A stretch of 64,000 bases of DNA from Humulus lupulus (GCF_963169125.1 NC_084793.1:134890297-134954296); one strand, 5' to 3'. Counted from the first letter of the stretch, positions 45,596 through 57,503 are shown. Made by a program: numbers and translations. Notes: generated from the sequence alone by a model not told the origin.

Positions 45596-46449
45596 CTGAA
45601 TTTCCAAAGAGATATTATATTAAACTCCTCCAAACTTTTTTTTTTCATTATTCAAGGAAGGAGCGTAGTTTTAATATTTTTTTCCTCTTTTTTTTTTTTT
45701 TTTTTTCCATATCTCTCTCTTTTACTTTTCAAAATTCAACCACAACAAAATTAAACCCCCATTACAATTCATCCCCTCATTCATAATTCACATGCTTATG
45801 GTAGTGTAATGGGAAGGACAAATAATCAAGGTTTTACTTTTAGGCCCAAACAATGGCAAAAGAACAAAAAGTAGCAATATTAAGGTCAACAAGGGTAATC
45901 AAAGGATAACTAAATTCAAGGTCGGCTAGAAAGGCTTAAATGATTCAATTGATGGCCTAAATCATTTTTCTGTTCAAGCATTATATATTATTTCGCCTCA
46001 AACAACAAGTAAGCAAGTTCTAGAATTTATAATTTTCTACGAAAACATTTCGCAAGCCCATTAAATATGCATAAACAACTCAAGTGCAAAATTAAAAAAT
46101 CATGAAAATGTTTTCAATAATGTTAAAAAGATTAAAATGAAATACAACAGTAGTTAACCAAGCAGAGAAGTTTTTATGCATTCATTTTCTTCGAATTATA
46201 CAATCTATCATTCATTTTATCTTCATTGACAATCATAGTTCAAAATGGATTCACGTTAGACTCAAACCTTAAACTAAGACTCACAAGATACAAAACATAA
46301 ATACTCACAACACCACACTAAACATAGAACATATACACAAATGAACAAGACTCAAACAAACAAAACTAAAAACAAACAAACAAATTTTTAATCTTTCATC
46401 CCAAACTTAAACGTAAAAGTGAAGGAAAAGAAGACTTACCTCACTATGA
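45529..46449. other. AT-rich 3' part of the Athila-type element
   Basis: Contains a T-run of 32 at 45564-45595 and further runs near 45637-45645 and 45689-45706, separated by AT-rich sequence. No supported ORF; predicted plus-strand frames are Phe-run artefacts. No LTR edge could be placed. Confidence 0.5.
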
Positions 46450-47703
46450 ATCTCAAAAGGGCGGTGGGTCTTGGAAAGGATGCTATGGTGGTGGATATGG
46501 AAAATAGTGCTTGTCCTCCACTTGATTGGACTACCAGTAAACCAACTCATTTTGACAATCCACTTGGGCCCTTTCAAAGTCATGGAATCAACCCAAGTAA
46601 TTATGAGTACGTTGGTTTTGGTGGATGATGTAATCCAACCGAGCGGTGTTAGGATCCAGGGGCAGTTTTATAGCAAAAAATGGAGGTTGATCCTCACTCC
46701 TCCCCACATCTTCTTGGTCAACATGGGCATTGGCGGGTTCATTATCGTGATCTCCCTCCTCTTCAGCTCTCGCTTGACGGGGTTATGGTGCAGGAGGCTC
46801 CAAAGATGGTGTGTTGAACTTGAGCACGGAAGCTTGAGAAACATGCCCCATAACTTTCCTATAAATATCGCTGGGGTATTTGGGAACTTCCCACACCTCA
46901 CACAAATCTATAATCATTGAACCATGCCCTAAACCAGCAGTGGTACTCAGTCTACACAAGTAACAAATACTAGTGCGTATGACTCATCCAATATCCACGG
47001 AGAGTCCCTTCATAATGGCATATACAAGGAGACATCAATAAGTCCCAACTTCAGATAGGTAAGTATTAGGCATAAGCCTCGCACTCACAAAAAGAGTTCA
47101 AGCCTTAGCCACTCTATTCATTTGAAACCTCTTGAAATTCTTCGGGTGCCCATCTTGCATCACAAAACTAGCTCCGAGAATGCCCAATGTTTCAGCTACA
47201 TAAGTCCAATCTATCTCACTATAATAGGCCAGCTGATAGTATTCATCATCCTACTGCGATAACATTGGTAACCCATATAAAGCATCGATATTATCAATAT
47301 TACACTCCACCCATACCCATCGTACAAATACCTTCCTATTAACCTCTCCCAAAAAATTATCATAGAACTCATAAACAATTGAGCAATTGGCCTTGGTCAT
47401 ACGATGATCCACAAAACTCTACCAATTTCTACCGTGAATTTCGGCTCGTATGATTTCATATGTTTCTTGAAGGTACGTTTGATCCTGGAATTCTATCCAC
47501 TGTTCTGGAATGACTTGTATTTGAGACAACCTTTGATAATGGTTAAAGGCATCCTTACTAATAAATCTAGAAGGGTCAAACTCCTAAGGATGGGGTGGTG
47601 GTGGTGGGGCTGGCTATGGTTGTGGTGGTGCGTTTTGGGATGAGGACGGTTGGTTAGCATTTTTGGATGAAGCAGCCCTAACGGGATTTTTTCTTGGCCC
47701 CAT
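46450..47703 (-). pseudogene. Athila-type extra ORF (plant transposon protein, env position)
   Basis: Starts MGPRKNPVRAASSKNANQPS, then a Pro-rich linker with two stops. The conserved part is EFDPSRFISKDAFNHYQRLS, IRAEIHGRNW, a stop, then ANCSIVYEFYDNFLGEVNRK and VFVRWVWVECNIDNIDALYG. This pattern (helix, Trp, EFY, VRG-like strand, I..LY.LP) matches the widespread 'putative plant transposon protein' family (PF20167), found behind pol in Athila and related elements. A second helical half (MPNTYLSEVG, MKGLSVDIG) and an acidic tail follow. At least five stops. No signal peptide or membrane helix, so calling it an envelope protein would be unsupported. Confidence 0.75.
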
Positions 47704-48307
47704 AATAACACAATTCTCCAAATGCTATTACAAAAATCCAACAACACCTCCTCTTAATTTTCCTACTTCCCACAACTGAATAACACCCGAACAATAGGCA
47801 AATCACAATACCAACTCAAATATAACAATATATACTATCAATTTGTCCCAAAATTCCAATGAAATCTCTTTTCTATATATCACAAAAATACTTCAAAGCT
47901 AGAACTTGAAGAACATAGAAAATTAGAGACTTGCCTTTGATTTGTTGATATTGCCCACACTCTTCAAATACTCCTCCTTTCTTCAATGCCACATATAAAA
48001 CTATCTAAGGTTTGGATTAGAAGAAAGAAGGAAGGGAGTATGAATCTATAATGGTTTGGGTTTTGATTTATGGTTGTTTTAGGGAGGATGAAGATGGGAG
48101 AATGAGAGGAATTCTGAAATTTTTTTGGTTTGATAAGGAAAATATTCAGAATGGGGTTTGTGTTTTAAGAGAAAATGGATGTATACATGTTTTTCTCCCC
48201 CTGATGGAGGCACGCCGTGACCCAGTGATAGCAAGTCGCCACCCACCTATTTTTTTTTCTCAATTTTTTTTATTTGCAGGCACTGCGACTCTGTTGTAGG
48301 AAGTCAC
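47704..48307. other. Spacer upstream of the Athila extra ORF
   Basis: AT-rich on the whole, no convincing ORF on either strand. Near 48210-48300 it contains words of the GCAAGTCGC / CTGCGACTC type that continue beyond the solo LTR at 50352. Confidence 0.45.
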
Positions 48308-50351
48308 TGTAACGCCCTACAGCCTTAGAGCTGTTACTAAGTGAGTTTAAAAGTGCAATTAACTCGCTAATTGAGGTTTTAAGACAAAAGTGTAATAAAA
48401 CCATAATCAGAGTCATAAACTTTGAAAATAAACCATTCATTGAAAATTATAAAGCGTTTAACATTTGGGATCCCAAAAATATTGTTTAGAAATATTTACA
48501 ATTAAAAAATATAACCAAAGTCGACTAAACGACAAAATTTAAGTTTAGTACAACCATCTCCAAAAAGTACCCCTGGCCGTGGCAGCCAGGCGGACCAGAC
48601 ATGTATGCGTCGCCCATCACGCTCACCATACTCAAGGTTGTTCGACTTTCCCCTTACCTTTACCTGCACCATAGAGCACCCGTGAGCAGAAGCCCAGAAA
48701 GAAAACCCTCACAAGCAGATAACATATGTATATTACACACTTAACATACAAACATGCCATCATCAGGCTAAACACATACGACCATGCCGTCCCAGGCGCT
48801 TACCAAGCCCTAGGTTCGTGGTTCACACCGTGAGGATATCCCAGGTATCCTTTACGGTCTCACCCTGGCAACTCGCACTCCGTGTGATAAACACTGCTCC
48901 TGGCCCCTTGCCGTTCTCGGCCTTCGCCGTTCCCGGCCATCGCCATTCATTCATTTATATGTACACATAATATAACTAAACAGATACTTAAACACATATA
49001 AATTCAATCAAAGGGCTACGCCCTGCAACACAGTCATATAGGGTCGAGCCCTGCAACTCAAGCTCTATGGGAACAGTAGTTTTCTTACCTGTGTCCCGAG
49101 CTTTCCAAGCACCGACGTCCCGAGCACAGTCCCCTATTCCAAGCCTCGCAGAAACCCTAGTCACAATGCACCAACAGTATCCATCCATCAAGTTCTAATC
49201 CATTAAATAACTTTGGGTCATAATTCTAGTCTCCGAGACATCGAATTTTATCAATTTGGGTGATAAAATCCATCCCGAACCTTAACTATTGAATTCCCGA
49301 GCCTAAACCTCTTAAAAGCCCAAAAATGCACTAAGCGTTGCAACCCTAGGAACTCATGCCGTGACCCCCAGCTCAACCCGAGGCCCTACCTCAAATCAGC
49401 CTACACGCGCCGCGACCCGACCCCTCGAGCCTAGAAAAACTCACCATCTTTACCACGAAAATCAATCCAATTAACCCCAAAATCAACCCAGCAACCTAAG
49501 CTAATCATCACAGAGGTTATACTTTAGATTCAGCAACAAAACCCAACAAGAATTCAAGCTAAAAACCTCATCAAACTCAAAGTCAATTCTTCATTCAACA
49601 CACATGCAATACTCCAGAATTTCAACTTAAAATCCAGTATAATTCACTAAGATTAAAGCTTACCTTGAGTTGAGTTGAGTCTCTGAATTAGGTCCTTAAG
49701 CTTCAAGCTTCTAGCTCCCAAGATTTACCAGCCCAATTCCTTAGTTTTGATTAGTTTCCACCATAATTCCTCTTGCTTAGACTTGGAGAAAATAAAGAGA
49801 GAAGAGTGTCTTTGGGTCGGTTTCTACAAGTTTCTGAGTACTCCTTTGGTTTTTTGTTTTATTTACTTAGCCTCTAAGGTTACCTCAAGGCTCGGGGTAC
49901 CAAAAACGTCCCCAAGGGCAAAATGGTAAATTTCCCCGATTTTCCCTCCTAAACATTCTATCTTCAAATATATCTCCAAATATTTATTTCCATAACCCGA
50001 TAACCCCATAAAATGTCTAATATTTGAAATACCCCTCGACTCACACCGAGTCAGATTTTTGACCCCGTTGTGTGACTTTCTAGCTAACCGCTCCCTAGGA
50101 CTGTCTCGGATCGTGCAACATAGATATATCACAATTATTCACATTTATCACATTTATGCTCTCTGCGAGCTAAAATTACAGTCATGCCCCTAATAACTAG
50201 ATGGGGCCCACATGCATATTTAATTCACCTAAACATGCATCACTAATCACATATTCACACAAGTTCACACATTATAACAATAAATCACTTATTGCCCTCC
50301 AGGCACGCTAATCAAAGACCTCAGCCTTAATAGCGAATTTGGGTCATTACA
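48308..50351 (-). mobile_element. Solo Tekay-type LTR (2044 bp)
   Basis: TGTAACGCCCTAC...GGGTCATTACA, related along its whole length to the Tekay-1 LTRs but clearly diverged. Exact 5-bp target duplications GTCAC at 48303-48307 and 50352-50356. No internal sequence, so this is the product of LTR-LTR recombination. Insertion is between repeats of the Athila spacer. Confidence 0.95.
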
Positions 50352-50819
50352 GTCACGACCCGCTTCTTCCATCCAAAATTGTATGATCTCTGACTTCCTA
50401 GCTCACCTTGACTTATAAGAGCAAGTCGCGACCCGCCTCTTTACCTCTATTTTCCGTGCTCTCTCACTTTGTATAGGGCCGCGACTTATAAGGGCAAGTC
50501 GTGACCCTAATTCTCTCCAGAAACGAACAATTATTTACTTAAGATTTTACATTTCCAAGAGCTGCGACTTAGCCAACGCAAGTCGCAACTTGACCTCTAG
50601 AAGAATTTTAAAGTTACCTTTTCACAAATTGCACGGTTCCTAAATACAACCTACTCTAAAACTAAAAAAAAAAAATCTTTACAACTCCAAAACGAAATTA
50701 AGTAAAATTGTTCAACTAATTAAGAATTTAAACAAAAACAAAAACAAATTATAAGAATGCTTCGTACAACACTGTCATTAACATAATTTAGCCGGACGCT
50801 GCCTTCCCGCTTAAATGGG
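50352..50819. repeat. GTCGCGAC-type degenerate repeats in the Athila spacer
   Basis: Words such as GCAAGTCGCGACCC, GCAAGTCGTGACCC, GCCGCGACTTATAAG, GCTGCGACTTAG and GCAAGTCGCAAC recur at irregular spacing to about 50612, and again left of the solo LTR. Each is close to a palindrome of GTCGCGAC. The remainder to 50819 is AT-rich and empty. Confidence 0.65.
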
Positions 50820-51795
50820 ACTCAAAATTACCACATATTTGACTTGATCCACCTTACCAACTATGTAGTGTTTCAAACATTGACCATTCACCTTAAAATG
50901 TCATGTCTTTTCACTGTGAAAGGTCCTGAACATCTAGATTTTAGCTTGCCCGGAAACAACTTCAACCTTGAATTATATAGCAGCACTTTATCCCCCGGTT
51001 AAAAGTCCTTGCGAAGAATACGCTTGTTATGAAATGCCTTCGTCTTCTCCTTGTATATCTTTGCATTCTCATAGGCCTCATTTTGGAATTCATCCAATTC
51101 GTTTAACTCGATAAGCCTATTTTCTCCAGCTTTGTACAGATCCACATTCAATTTCTTACTACCCAATATGCTCTATGCTCAAGCTCCATAGGCAAATGAC
51201 AAGCCTTCCCAAACACCAAGAGTTAAGGTGACATTCCTATGGGTGTTTTGAATGCTATCCTATAAGACCATAGAGAATCATCAAGCCTTTTTGACCAATC
51301 CTTCCTCGAAGTGTTAACAGTCTTTTCAAGGATGCTCTTTATTTCTCAGTTTGATACTTCTGCCTGGCCATTAGCTTGAGGGTGATAAGCTAGCGTAGTG
51401 CGGTGACAAAATCCATACAGAGCACAGAGAGTAGTGAAATTATGGTTGTAGAAATGACTCCCTTCATCGTTTATGATTGCTCGGGGGTCCCAAACCGGGT
51501 ACATATGTGTTTATGCAGAAAATTTATAACTACCTTCCCGTCATTTTTAGGTGTTGCTGCTACTTGCACCCACTTAGATACATAGTCTACAACTAGTAAT
51601 GTGTATTTGTTATTGAATGATGATGGAAATGGCCACATGAGATCGATCCCCCACACATCAAATAATTCCATTTCCAGAATTCCAGTCATAGGCATTTGAT
51701 CCCTTCTAGAAATGTTCCCAGTCCTCTGACAGCTATCACAACTCTTAACAAATAAACTGGCATCCTTAAACAAAGTAGGCCAATAGAATCATGAC
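50820..51795 (-). pseudogene. pol: Athila-type integrase
   Basis: Reads [20 protein letters not shown] (zinc-finger CxxC), [20 protein letters not shown] (first Asp), a damaged second-Asp segment just after the stop at 51471, then HRTTLAYHPQANGQAEVS with the catalytic Glu. The Athila-type C-terminus follows: [47 protein letters not shown]. Several stops from 51471 onward. It ends without a clear stop codon near 50820. Confidence 0.85.
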
Positions 51796-51895
51796 TGTAG
51801 CACCCCCTCATCTTCATTTACAGCAAAACGTTGCTCATCTAGAAAATTATCATCAATTTGAACTTCCCTTTCACTTTGCCCATTCTCAATTTCCA

Positions 51896-52262
51896 ATCTC
51901 GATAGTTAATCTGCTACCAAATTTTCTGTCCCTTTTTTATCTTGAATCTCCATATCAAATTCTTGCAACAGTAAGACCCAACAAATAAGACGTGGCTTGG
52001 CATCTTTCTTAGTCATAAGGTATTTAATGATGGAATGATTAGTGTACACTATTACCTTATTCCCAATGAGATATGACCTAGACTTGTCAAAGGCAAACAC
52101 TGTTGCTAATAACTCTTTCTCGGCAGTGACATAGTTCAATTGCGCATCATTGAGAGTCCTACTAGCATAGTATATGGTCCGGAACACCTTATTCACCCGC
52201 TGTCCCAATACCGCTCCCACCGCATAATCACTTGCATCACACATAAGTTCAAATGGGAGATT
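51896..52262 (-). pseudogene. pol: Athila-type RNase H
   Basis: Open for 112 codons: [20 protein letters not shown] with the first catalytic Asp, [20 protein letters not shown] with the Glu, [20 protein letters not shown] where the usual Asp-His reads Asn-His, and the tail [14 protein letters not shown]. The Asn at the third catalytic position would impair activity. It is continuous with RT upstream after a stop at 52263. Confidence 0.88.
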
Positions 52263-53300
52263 CTAATATGATGATACTACAATCGATGCGGTGATTAATT
52301 TCTCTTTTAGAGTGTTAAATTCCCTCAAGCATTCAACATTGAAATTAAAAGTCACTCCGTTCATGAGTAAGGTTGACAAAGGCTTCAAAATCCTTAAGAA
52401 GTCCTTAATAAACGTTCTATAAAATCCAGCATGACCCAAAAAACTTCGAACACCCTTAACAAAAATCAGTGGAGGTAGGTTCTCTATGGTGGAAATCTTA
52501 GCTCGGTCTACCTCGATACCCTTGCTTGAAATTTTATGGCCCAAAAATATTCCTTCTGTCACCATGAAATGACATTTCTCCCAGTTCAAGACCAAATTTT
52601 ACTCTTCACATCTCCTCAATACCATCTCCAAATTATTTAGACATCCATCAAATGAAGAACCAAAGACTGAAAATAGTCCATAAAAATCTCTATTCCTTTT
52701 ACCACCATCCTAGAGAATATGGACATCATGCAACGTTGAAATGTGGCTGGAGCATTACATAATCCAAACGGCATCCTTCGGAAGGTGAATGTACCGTACG
52801 GACAAGCAAATGTAGTTTTCTCCTGGTCTTTTGGAGCTATCAAAATTTGGTGATAACTAGAGTACCCATCTAAAAAACAATAGTAGGGATGGCTCACTAA
52901 TCTATCCAGCATCTAGTCCATGAAAGGCAAAGGAAAATGATCTTTCCTTGTTGCCTTATTAAGCTTACAGTAGTCAATGAATATTCTCCACCCCGTCACA
53001 GTATGAGTGGGAATCAACTCATTATTATCATTCTTCACCATTGTTATTTCTCCTTTCTTAGGGACCACTTGATTTGGGCTAACCCATGCACTATCTGAGA
53101 TTGGGTATATTACCCCTGCATCCAACCACTTAAGGATCTCCTTCCTTAGCAATTCATTCATCGAGGGATTCAGCCTCATCTGAGCATCGATACTAGGCTT
53201 ACTATCATCCTCCATTAAAATACGATGCATCACCGTTGAGGGGCTTATACCTTTTATGTCTGCCAAAGTCCACCTGATTGCCAACTTGTGGGCTCTCAAC
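52263..53300 (-). pseudogene. pol: Athila-type reverse transcriptase
   Basis: Order: MNELLRKEILKWLDAGVIYP, VVPKKGEITMVKNDNNELIP, TGWRIFIDYCKLNKATRKDH, a stop after PFMD, then MLDRLVSHPYYCFLDGYSSY, KTTFACPYGTFTFRRMPFGL, and the catalytic motif as FMDYF instead of FMDDF near 52685. After a frameshift near 52600 come LNWEKCHFMVTEGIFLGHKI and VRSFLGHAGFYRTFIKDFLR. The lost second Asp of the catalytic pair makes it inactive. Confidence 0.9.
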
Positions 53301-54050
53301 ACTCTAAGAAATTTTTCTTCTTCCATAGTAGATAACGAAGCAGAAATAATTACATGAAACGTCTTATTCTCCCCCAAATACAAATAACAGAGGTGTTCTG
53401 GTAGAGATTTGATCTCTAGAATTGGTGGCTTCTCAACAGATGGGAGGGGTTGCTCGATTCCTTGACCCAATTCTTCATACTTTTTCTTGTATATCTGCCC
53501 AGCTGCGTTCAACCATTCCACATACTCAATGGCTTCAGTGCCATCACATTCTTCTGGGCTCCATATCAAACTCAACTTAAGAGGATCTTCTGTAGTCTTT
53601 ACCCTTGCACATTGCTCATAAAAAACACTCACACTAAAGCAGCTGTCACTGACCTGAGGACAAGTCAAGGCTTTAAACACGTTGAACACCACTTCATCAC
53701 CTTGTACCCTTAGTCTCAACTCATTCTTCTGCACATCAATCAAGGCCTACTCAGTGGCTAAAAATGGCCTCTCCAATATAATAGGCACATCCTCATCGTC
53801 CTCCATTTCAATCACTATAAAATTAGCAGGGAAGGTGAATCTATCTACTTTAACTAACGCGTCCTCAATGATACCCCGAGGATGTTTGACTGATCTGTCT
53901 GCCAACTGTAGTGTCACTGTAGTAGGGCGTGCCTCTCCTAAACCCAATTTTCGATAAACAGAGAGCGACTTTAGATTGATACTTGCACCTAAATCACATA
54001 AAGCTCTCTCACATAGAAAATTAATAATGGTTTAAAGAATAGGGAAACTG
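53301..54050 (-). pseudogene. pro: Athila-type protease and PR-RT linker
   Basis: The active site CDLGASINLKSLSVYRKLGL is near 54000, followed by TTVTLQLADRSVKHPRGIIE and FIVIEMEDDEDVPIILERPF, which ends in a stop at 53747 just before ALIDVQKNELRLRVQGDEVV. The linker continues to ENKTFHVIISASLS. Asp-Leu-Gly-Ala-Ser is the usual Athila protease variant. Confidence 0.86.
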
Positions 54051-55760
54051 CCTGGATTTCTTAACTTCTGAGGGAGTTTCCTTTGCAAGATGGCATTACA
54101 TTCTTCAGTTAGAGCCACTGTCTCAAAGTCTTCCATTCTCATTTTCTTAGACAATATATCTTTCATGATCTTCACATAACTAGGCATTTTCTCCAAAGCC
54201 TCAGCGAATGGTATGTTTATGTAAAGTTTCTTAAATACCTTAAGAAATTTTGAGAACTGCTTATCTAGATTCACTTTTTGGAACCTCTGAGGAAATGGTA
54301 TTTTTGGTGGAGGGTCTACTATCTCAGCCTTATCTTTCCTTTTTTTTTTTTTTTTTCTGCAGATCTTCAGTGACATTTTTCTGCTATGGTATAGCTACCT
54401 GCTGATCCTAAGTCTTCACCACTTCCTCTTGAAGTGAAGGCCATTCATACTTGGTCCCACTCCTCAAAGTGACAGCCTGACATTGCTCATTGGGATTTAC
54501 CTCTGTGGAGCTCGGTAAATTCCCTTGAACCCTATTTGACATTAAATTCGCTAGCTGACTAATTTGTGTCTCTAAATTCCTTATTGAAGACCTTGTCTCT
54601 ATCATGAATTGGCGTAACTGATCAGGTTGGGCTGCTGATGGGTTCACCTGAGGGTTTGGAGGTGGTTGGGATGGGCGAGGATCATAGTAGGGTCTAAGGT
54701 TAAGTCCATATGTTGCTTGGTGAGGTTAGTACTAGAGCAGATTATGAGGATATGGTGGTTGTGCTCCTTGGTTATTTTTCCACGACATGTTCGGAGGGTT
54801 TCTCCAAGTGGGGGTATATGACATGGAAAATGGATTGTTGGAGGGTCTTGGAAAATTACCTATAGCAAGAGCCTGCTCCAACATCATGTTATTTTCATCA
54901 GATGAGCAACCGACAGTACTTTGACATTGCTCATGAAGATGAGGACCTCCACAAATCTCACAACCATAAGCATTCTGTACATGCATCATCTGAGCTGATA
55001 TGTTGTTCTGCTTTAGTTTCTTGGTCAAAGACGCAACTTGCTCAGTAAACAGAGTAATAGGATCAACTTCTAAAACTCCTGCCACTTTCTTGTTTTCACA
55101 CTCTGCAAGCCAATTATAATTATCCATGGCCATTTTCTCTAACAGGTCATAGGCCTCATTAGCATTTTTTCTCATAAATTCTCCACCCACTGCTGCATCA
55201 ATTATGGTCCCGTTGTTTCCCCTCAAACCATTGTAAAAAGTTTGCACTAGCATCCATTTCTCTATTCCATGATGTGGGCACTTCCGAAGCAACTCATTAA
55301 ACCTTCCCCAAGTGTCGTATAGAGAACCCCCTCCAACTAATGGAAATTATTGATCTCTCCTCTAATCCGAGCCGATTTAGCAGAAGGAAAATACTTAGCA
55401 AGAAAATTTTGGGCAAGGTCCTCCTATGTAAAAATTGAGTTGGCTTGCAATGAGATCAACCAAATTTTAGCTCTATCCCTAAAAGAGATCAGGAACAGTC
55501 TCAATCGAATTGCATCACAACTTACCCCATTCAGCTTGAATGTAGCACATAGCTCCAAAGGGTTGGTGATGTGTAGATTAGGATCCTCGTTAGGTAGCCT
55601 CCCAAACTGAACACAATTCTGTACCATCTGAATAATTGAGGCTTGATCTCAAATTTGTTTGCCTCTACAGTAGGCGGACGAATACTAGAATGTATCCCTG
55701 TAATAGTAGGGAGTACATAATCCTTCAAAGGTGGGTTGGCAGCTTGATCTCAAAGTTGTT
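54051..55760 (-). pseudogene. gag: Athila-type gag
   Basis: The N-terminal part LKDYVLPTITGIHSSIRPPT-VEANKFEIKP (about 55735-55640) is followed by frameshifted capsid (FGRLPNEDPNLHITNPLELC). An open stretch 55292-54732 reads MLRKCPHHGIEKWMLVQTFY and IIDAAVGGEFMRKNANEAYD, with the zinc knuckle CEICGGPHLHEQC. Next come LETQISQLANLMSNRVQGNL, QAVTLRSGT, and KKLYINIPFAEALEKMPSYV before protease. These are classic Athila gag signatures. An A/T homopolymer near 54340-54356 and at least four stops break it. Confidence 0.9.
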
Positions 55761-55799
55761 CGCCTTTACTTGCGGATTATTCAGATGACTCTGTCCTGG

Positions 55800-56463
55800 T
55801 ATAGGATTAATCCGTTCTTTCCTAGGGAATTTCCCTAGGCCAGCCTTGGTGTTTTGAGTGGGAGGATCTTTCTTTTGGGGGTTTACTTTTTCAACGGGAT
55901 TGGCCATCTTGTCTTTCCTGTTTCTTGAGAAGGATTATATGGATCAGATCCGGGATGTGGGGATTGTCCTAGAGGAGGAGTAGAGGCAGCATTGTTGGGC
56001 ATGCCAGTCCTCATAGGTGGGACAGGTGGCTGTGTTTCTGGGGGAGGAACAACTGAAGGATTGGCTGCAAATCCTTGGGCAACAATGAAAGCCTGAAGAT
56101 CTAGGAAGGAATCTTGTATCTAGCGGGTGGCCTCCTATTATTCAGCCATCCTGGCTTCTTGATACAGGTCCTGTTGTCTCAAACAGACCACCTCTAGATC
56201 CTCATGTTAAGAATCCATATCCTTCTCGTCAGGATCAACAGGGTTCTCGACCTCGTGATCATCATACTCCCCTTCGTCTTCCTCGTAATAGCCTTCATCG
56301 TAGTCATCCCCTTCCCCGAAGTTCTGGGAGTTGTTGGGCAGAGGCCCTGAATAAGGCATGTCCTCAGGTTGGTCTTGAGGAAATGGTTGATTGAACAATG
56401 GTTCCCCATTGTCTTATTGTTGTAGTGAGCAGGATCAAACACAGTATGCCTGGTGTACACCAT
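55800..56463 (-). pseudogene. gag: Tat-type gag start, truncated
   Basis: ATG at 56463 (MVYTRHTVFDPAHYNN), then after a one-base shift an acidic frame FNQPFPQDQPEDMPYSGPLP and DDYDEGYYEEDEGEYDDHEV to a stop at 56207. A Pro-rich region (NPSVVPPPETQPPVPPMRTG) follows, and the frame MANPVEKVNPQKKDPPTQNT near 55907. Position right behind PBS and LTR identifies it as the start of a Tat gag. It breaks off where Athila gag begins. The exact junction is uncertain. Confidence 0.7.
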
Positions 56464-56503
56464 TTTTTCCGATGATCAAGGTTGACTCAAGCTTTCTTCC
56501 GTT

Positions 56504-56519
56504 CTGAATGAAAGCACCA
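56504..56519 (-). other. Primer binding site beside the LTR 56523-57503
   Basis: The minus strand reads TGGTGCTTTCATTCAG, three bases from the LTR edge. Same site as in Tat-A and Tat-B, showing that this LTR acts as a 5' LTR toward the left. Confidence 0.86.
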
Positions 56520-56522
56520 AAA

Positions 56523-57503
56523 TGTTTACCGAGTTTTTTTTTTCGGAAACTAGAAATATGTTATGAAATAAAAGCTGGAAAGAAAGGATAAGAGATGAAC
56601 AATCAAAGTTTTTACGTGGTTGGGGCGTTAATGAGCCTTAGTCCACGAGTCACTAGTATTAGACTTTGGAGAGTTTTGACAATGGAGCTTTTCAACAAGT
56701 TCAGCAGAGTTTTTGCATAGAAGAGAAAATTTGGGATCCCCACTACTGTACACAACTGACCCTATTTATAGGCAGTCAAGTAGCTTAGGCCAGACTAATC
56801 TGGGCCCAATAGGGGTGTAATTACAATTTTCTCGCTAACGGAACCATAAAACAAAGAATGTAACATAATTAGATGTTGTTAATCTGGGCCCATTGGGCCA
56901 GCTTAGGCGTGGTCGAGCCTTACAACTTTCCTTTGTTCGTTAGTACGAACTGATCCACGTGGGCTACTAAGGGGATCCTAGGGACAAGATCTATTAGAGT
57001 AGTGGCAGTACTGTTTCCTAGGAATAATGTACATTCCGTGCATACCCCATTCTACAGGTTAGTTAGGGAGACTAACCTCCAGATTTCTCGGGAACATGTA
57101 TGGTCTGAGTTCATTTACAAATACCTGGGATCATTTACCTAAGTCCTGGTTCATTTACCAGGACCCAGGTTCATTTACCAAGGCAGATACCTTGTTGATG
57201 GCATCTTCTATTGGATCCCACTTGATGGGATCCATCTGCTGGAGTGAGCCATCCGCCATCACCATTTACATCCCGGAGGATGTAGGTTGAGAGTGGTCAG
57301 GGAGACAATATGGGTGTGCACCTTGGTTCTAGCCCCCTCACTATGCTTATGTTACTTGCCCATCATCATGCTTAGTATGGTCTGGGCCATCACGGTTTCC
57401 TGATTCGTTGTTCACTAGGCCCAGGTTGGGCCCGAACCTCTTCTAAGGGCCCATGAACTCATTTAGCCCTGCCACGTGTCAAAGGTGGAAAATATGGATA
57501 ACA
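56523..57503 (-). repeat. LTR shared by the truncated Tat (left) and Tat-D (right), 981 bp
   Basis: The minus strand reads TGTTATCCATATTTTCCACC...CTCGGTAAACA, sister to the Tat-C LTR. TATA box at 56763-56770. A 20-bp-period array of TAAATGAACC-like words lies at 57106-57185. A PBS lies on its left and a polypurine tract on its right, so it is 5' LTR of one internal region and 3' LTR of another. Confidence 0.92.

Larger units (their letters stand above)
45529..55800 (-). mobile_element. Athila-type Ty3/gypsy element without visible LTRs
   Basis: Minus-strand order: gag (about 55760 to 54410), protease, RT, RNase H, INT (to about 50820), spacer with GTCGCGAC repeats, an extra ORF in the env position (47703 to 46450), and an AT-rich 3' region. 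It carries a solo Tekay LTR at 48308-50351. The left end meets the Tat-C LTR; the right end meets Tat gag sequence near 55700-55800. Neither Athila LTR nor its PBS is present, so both ends appear truncated or replaced. Confidence 0.85.

Noticed and set aside
45545..45786. Phe-rich ORFs near the T-runs
   Set aside because: Translation of homopolymer T; not coding.
46419..46920. Plus-strand ORFs of 69 and 149 codons
   Set aside because: They are the opposite strand of the conserved Athila extra ORF, whose protein pattern is recognisable on the minus strand.
56523..57503. Interpretation as a simple solo LTR
   Set aside because: A PBS and gag start lie on one side and a polypurine tract on the other, and no 5-bp target duplication flanks it.
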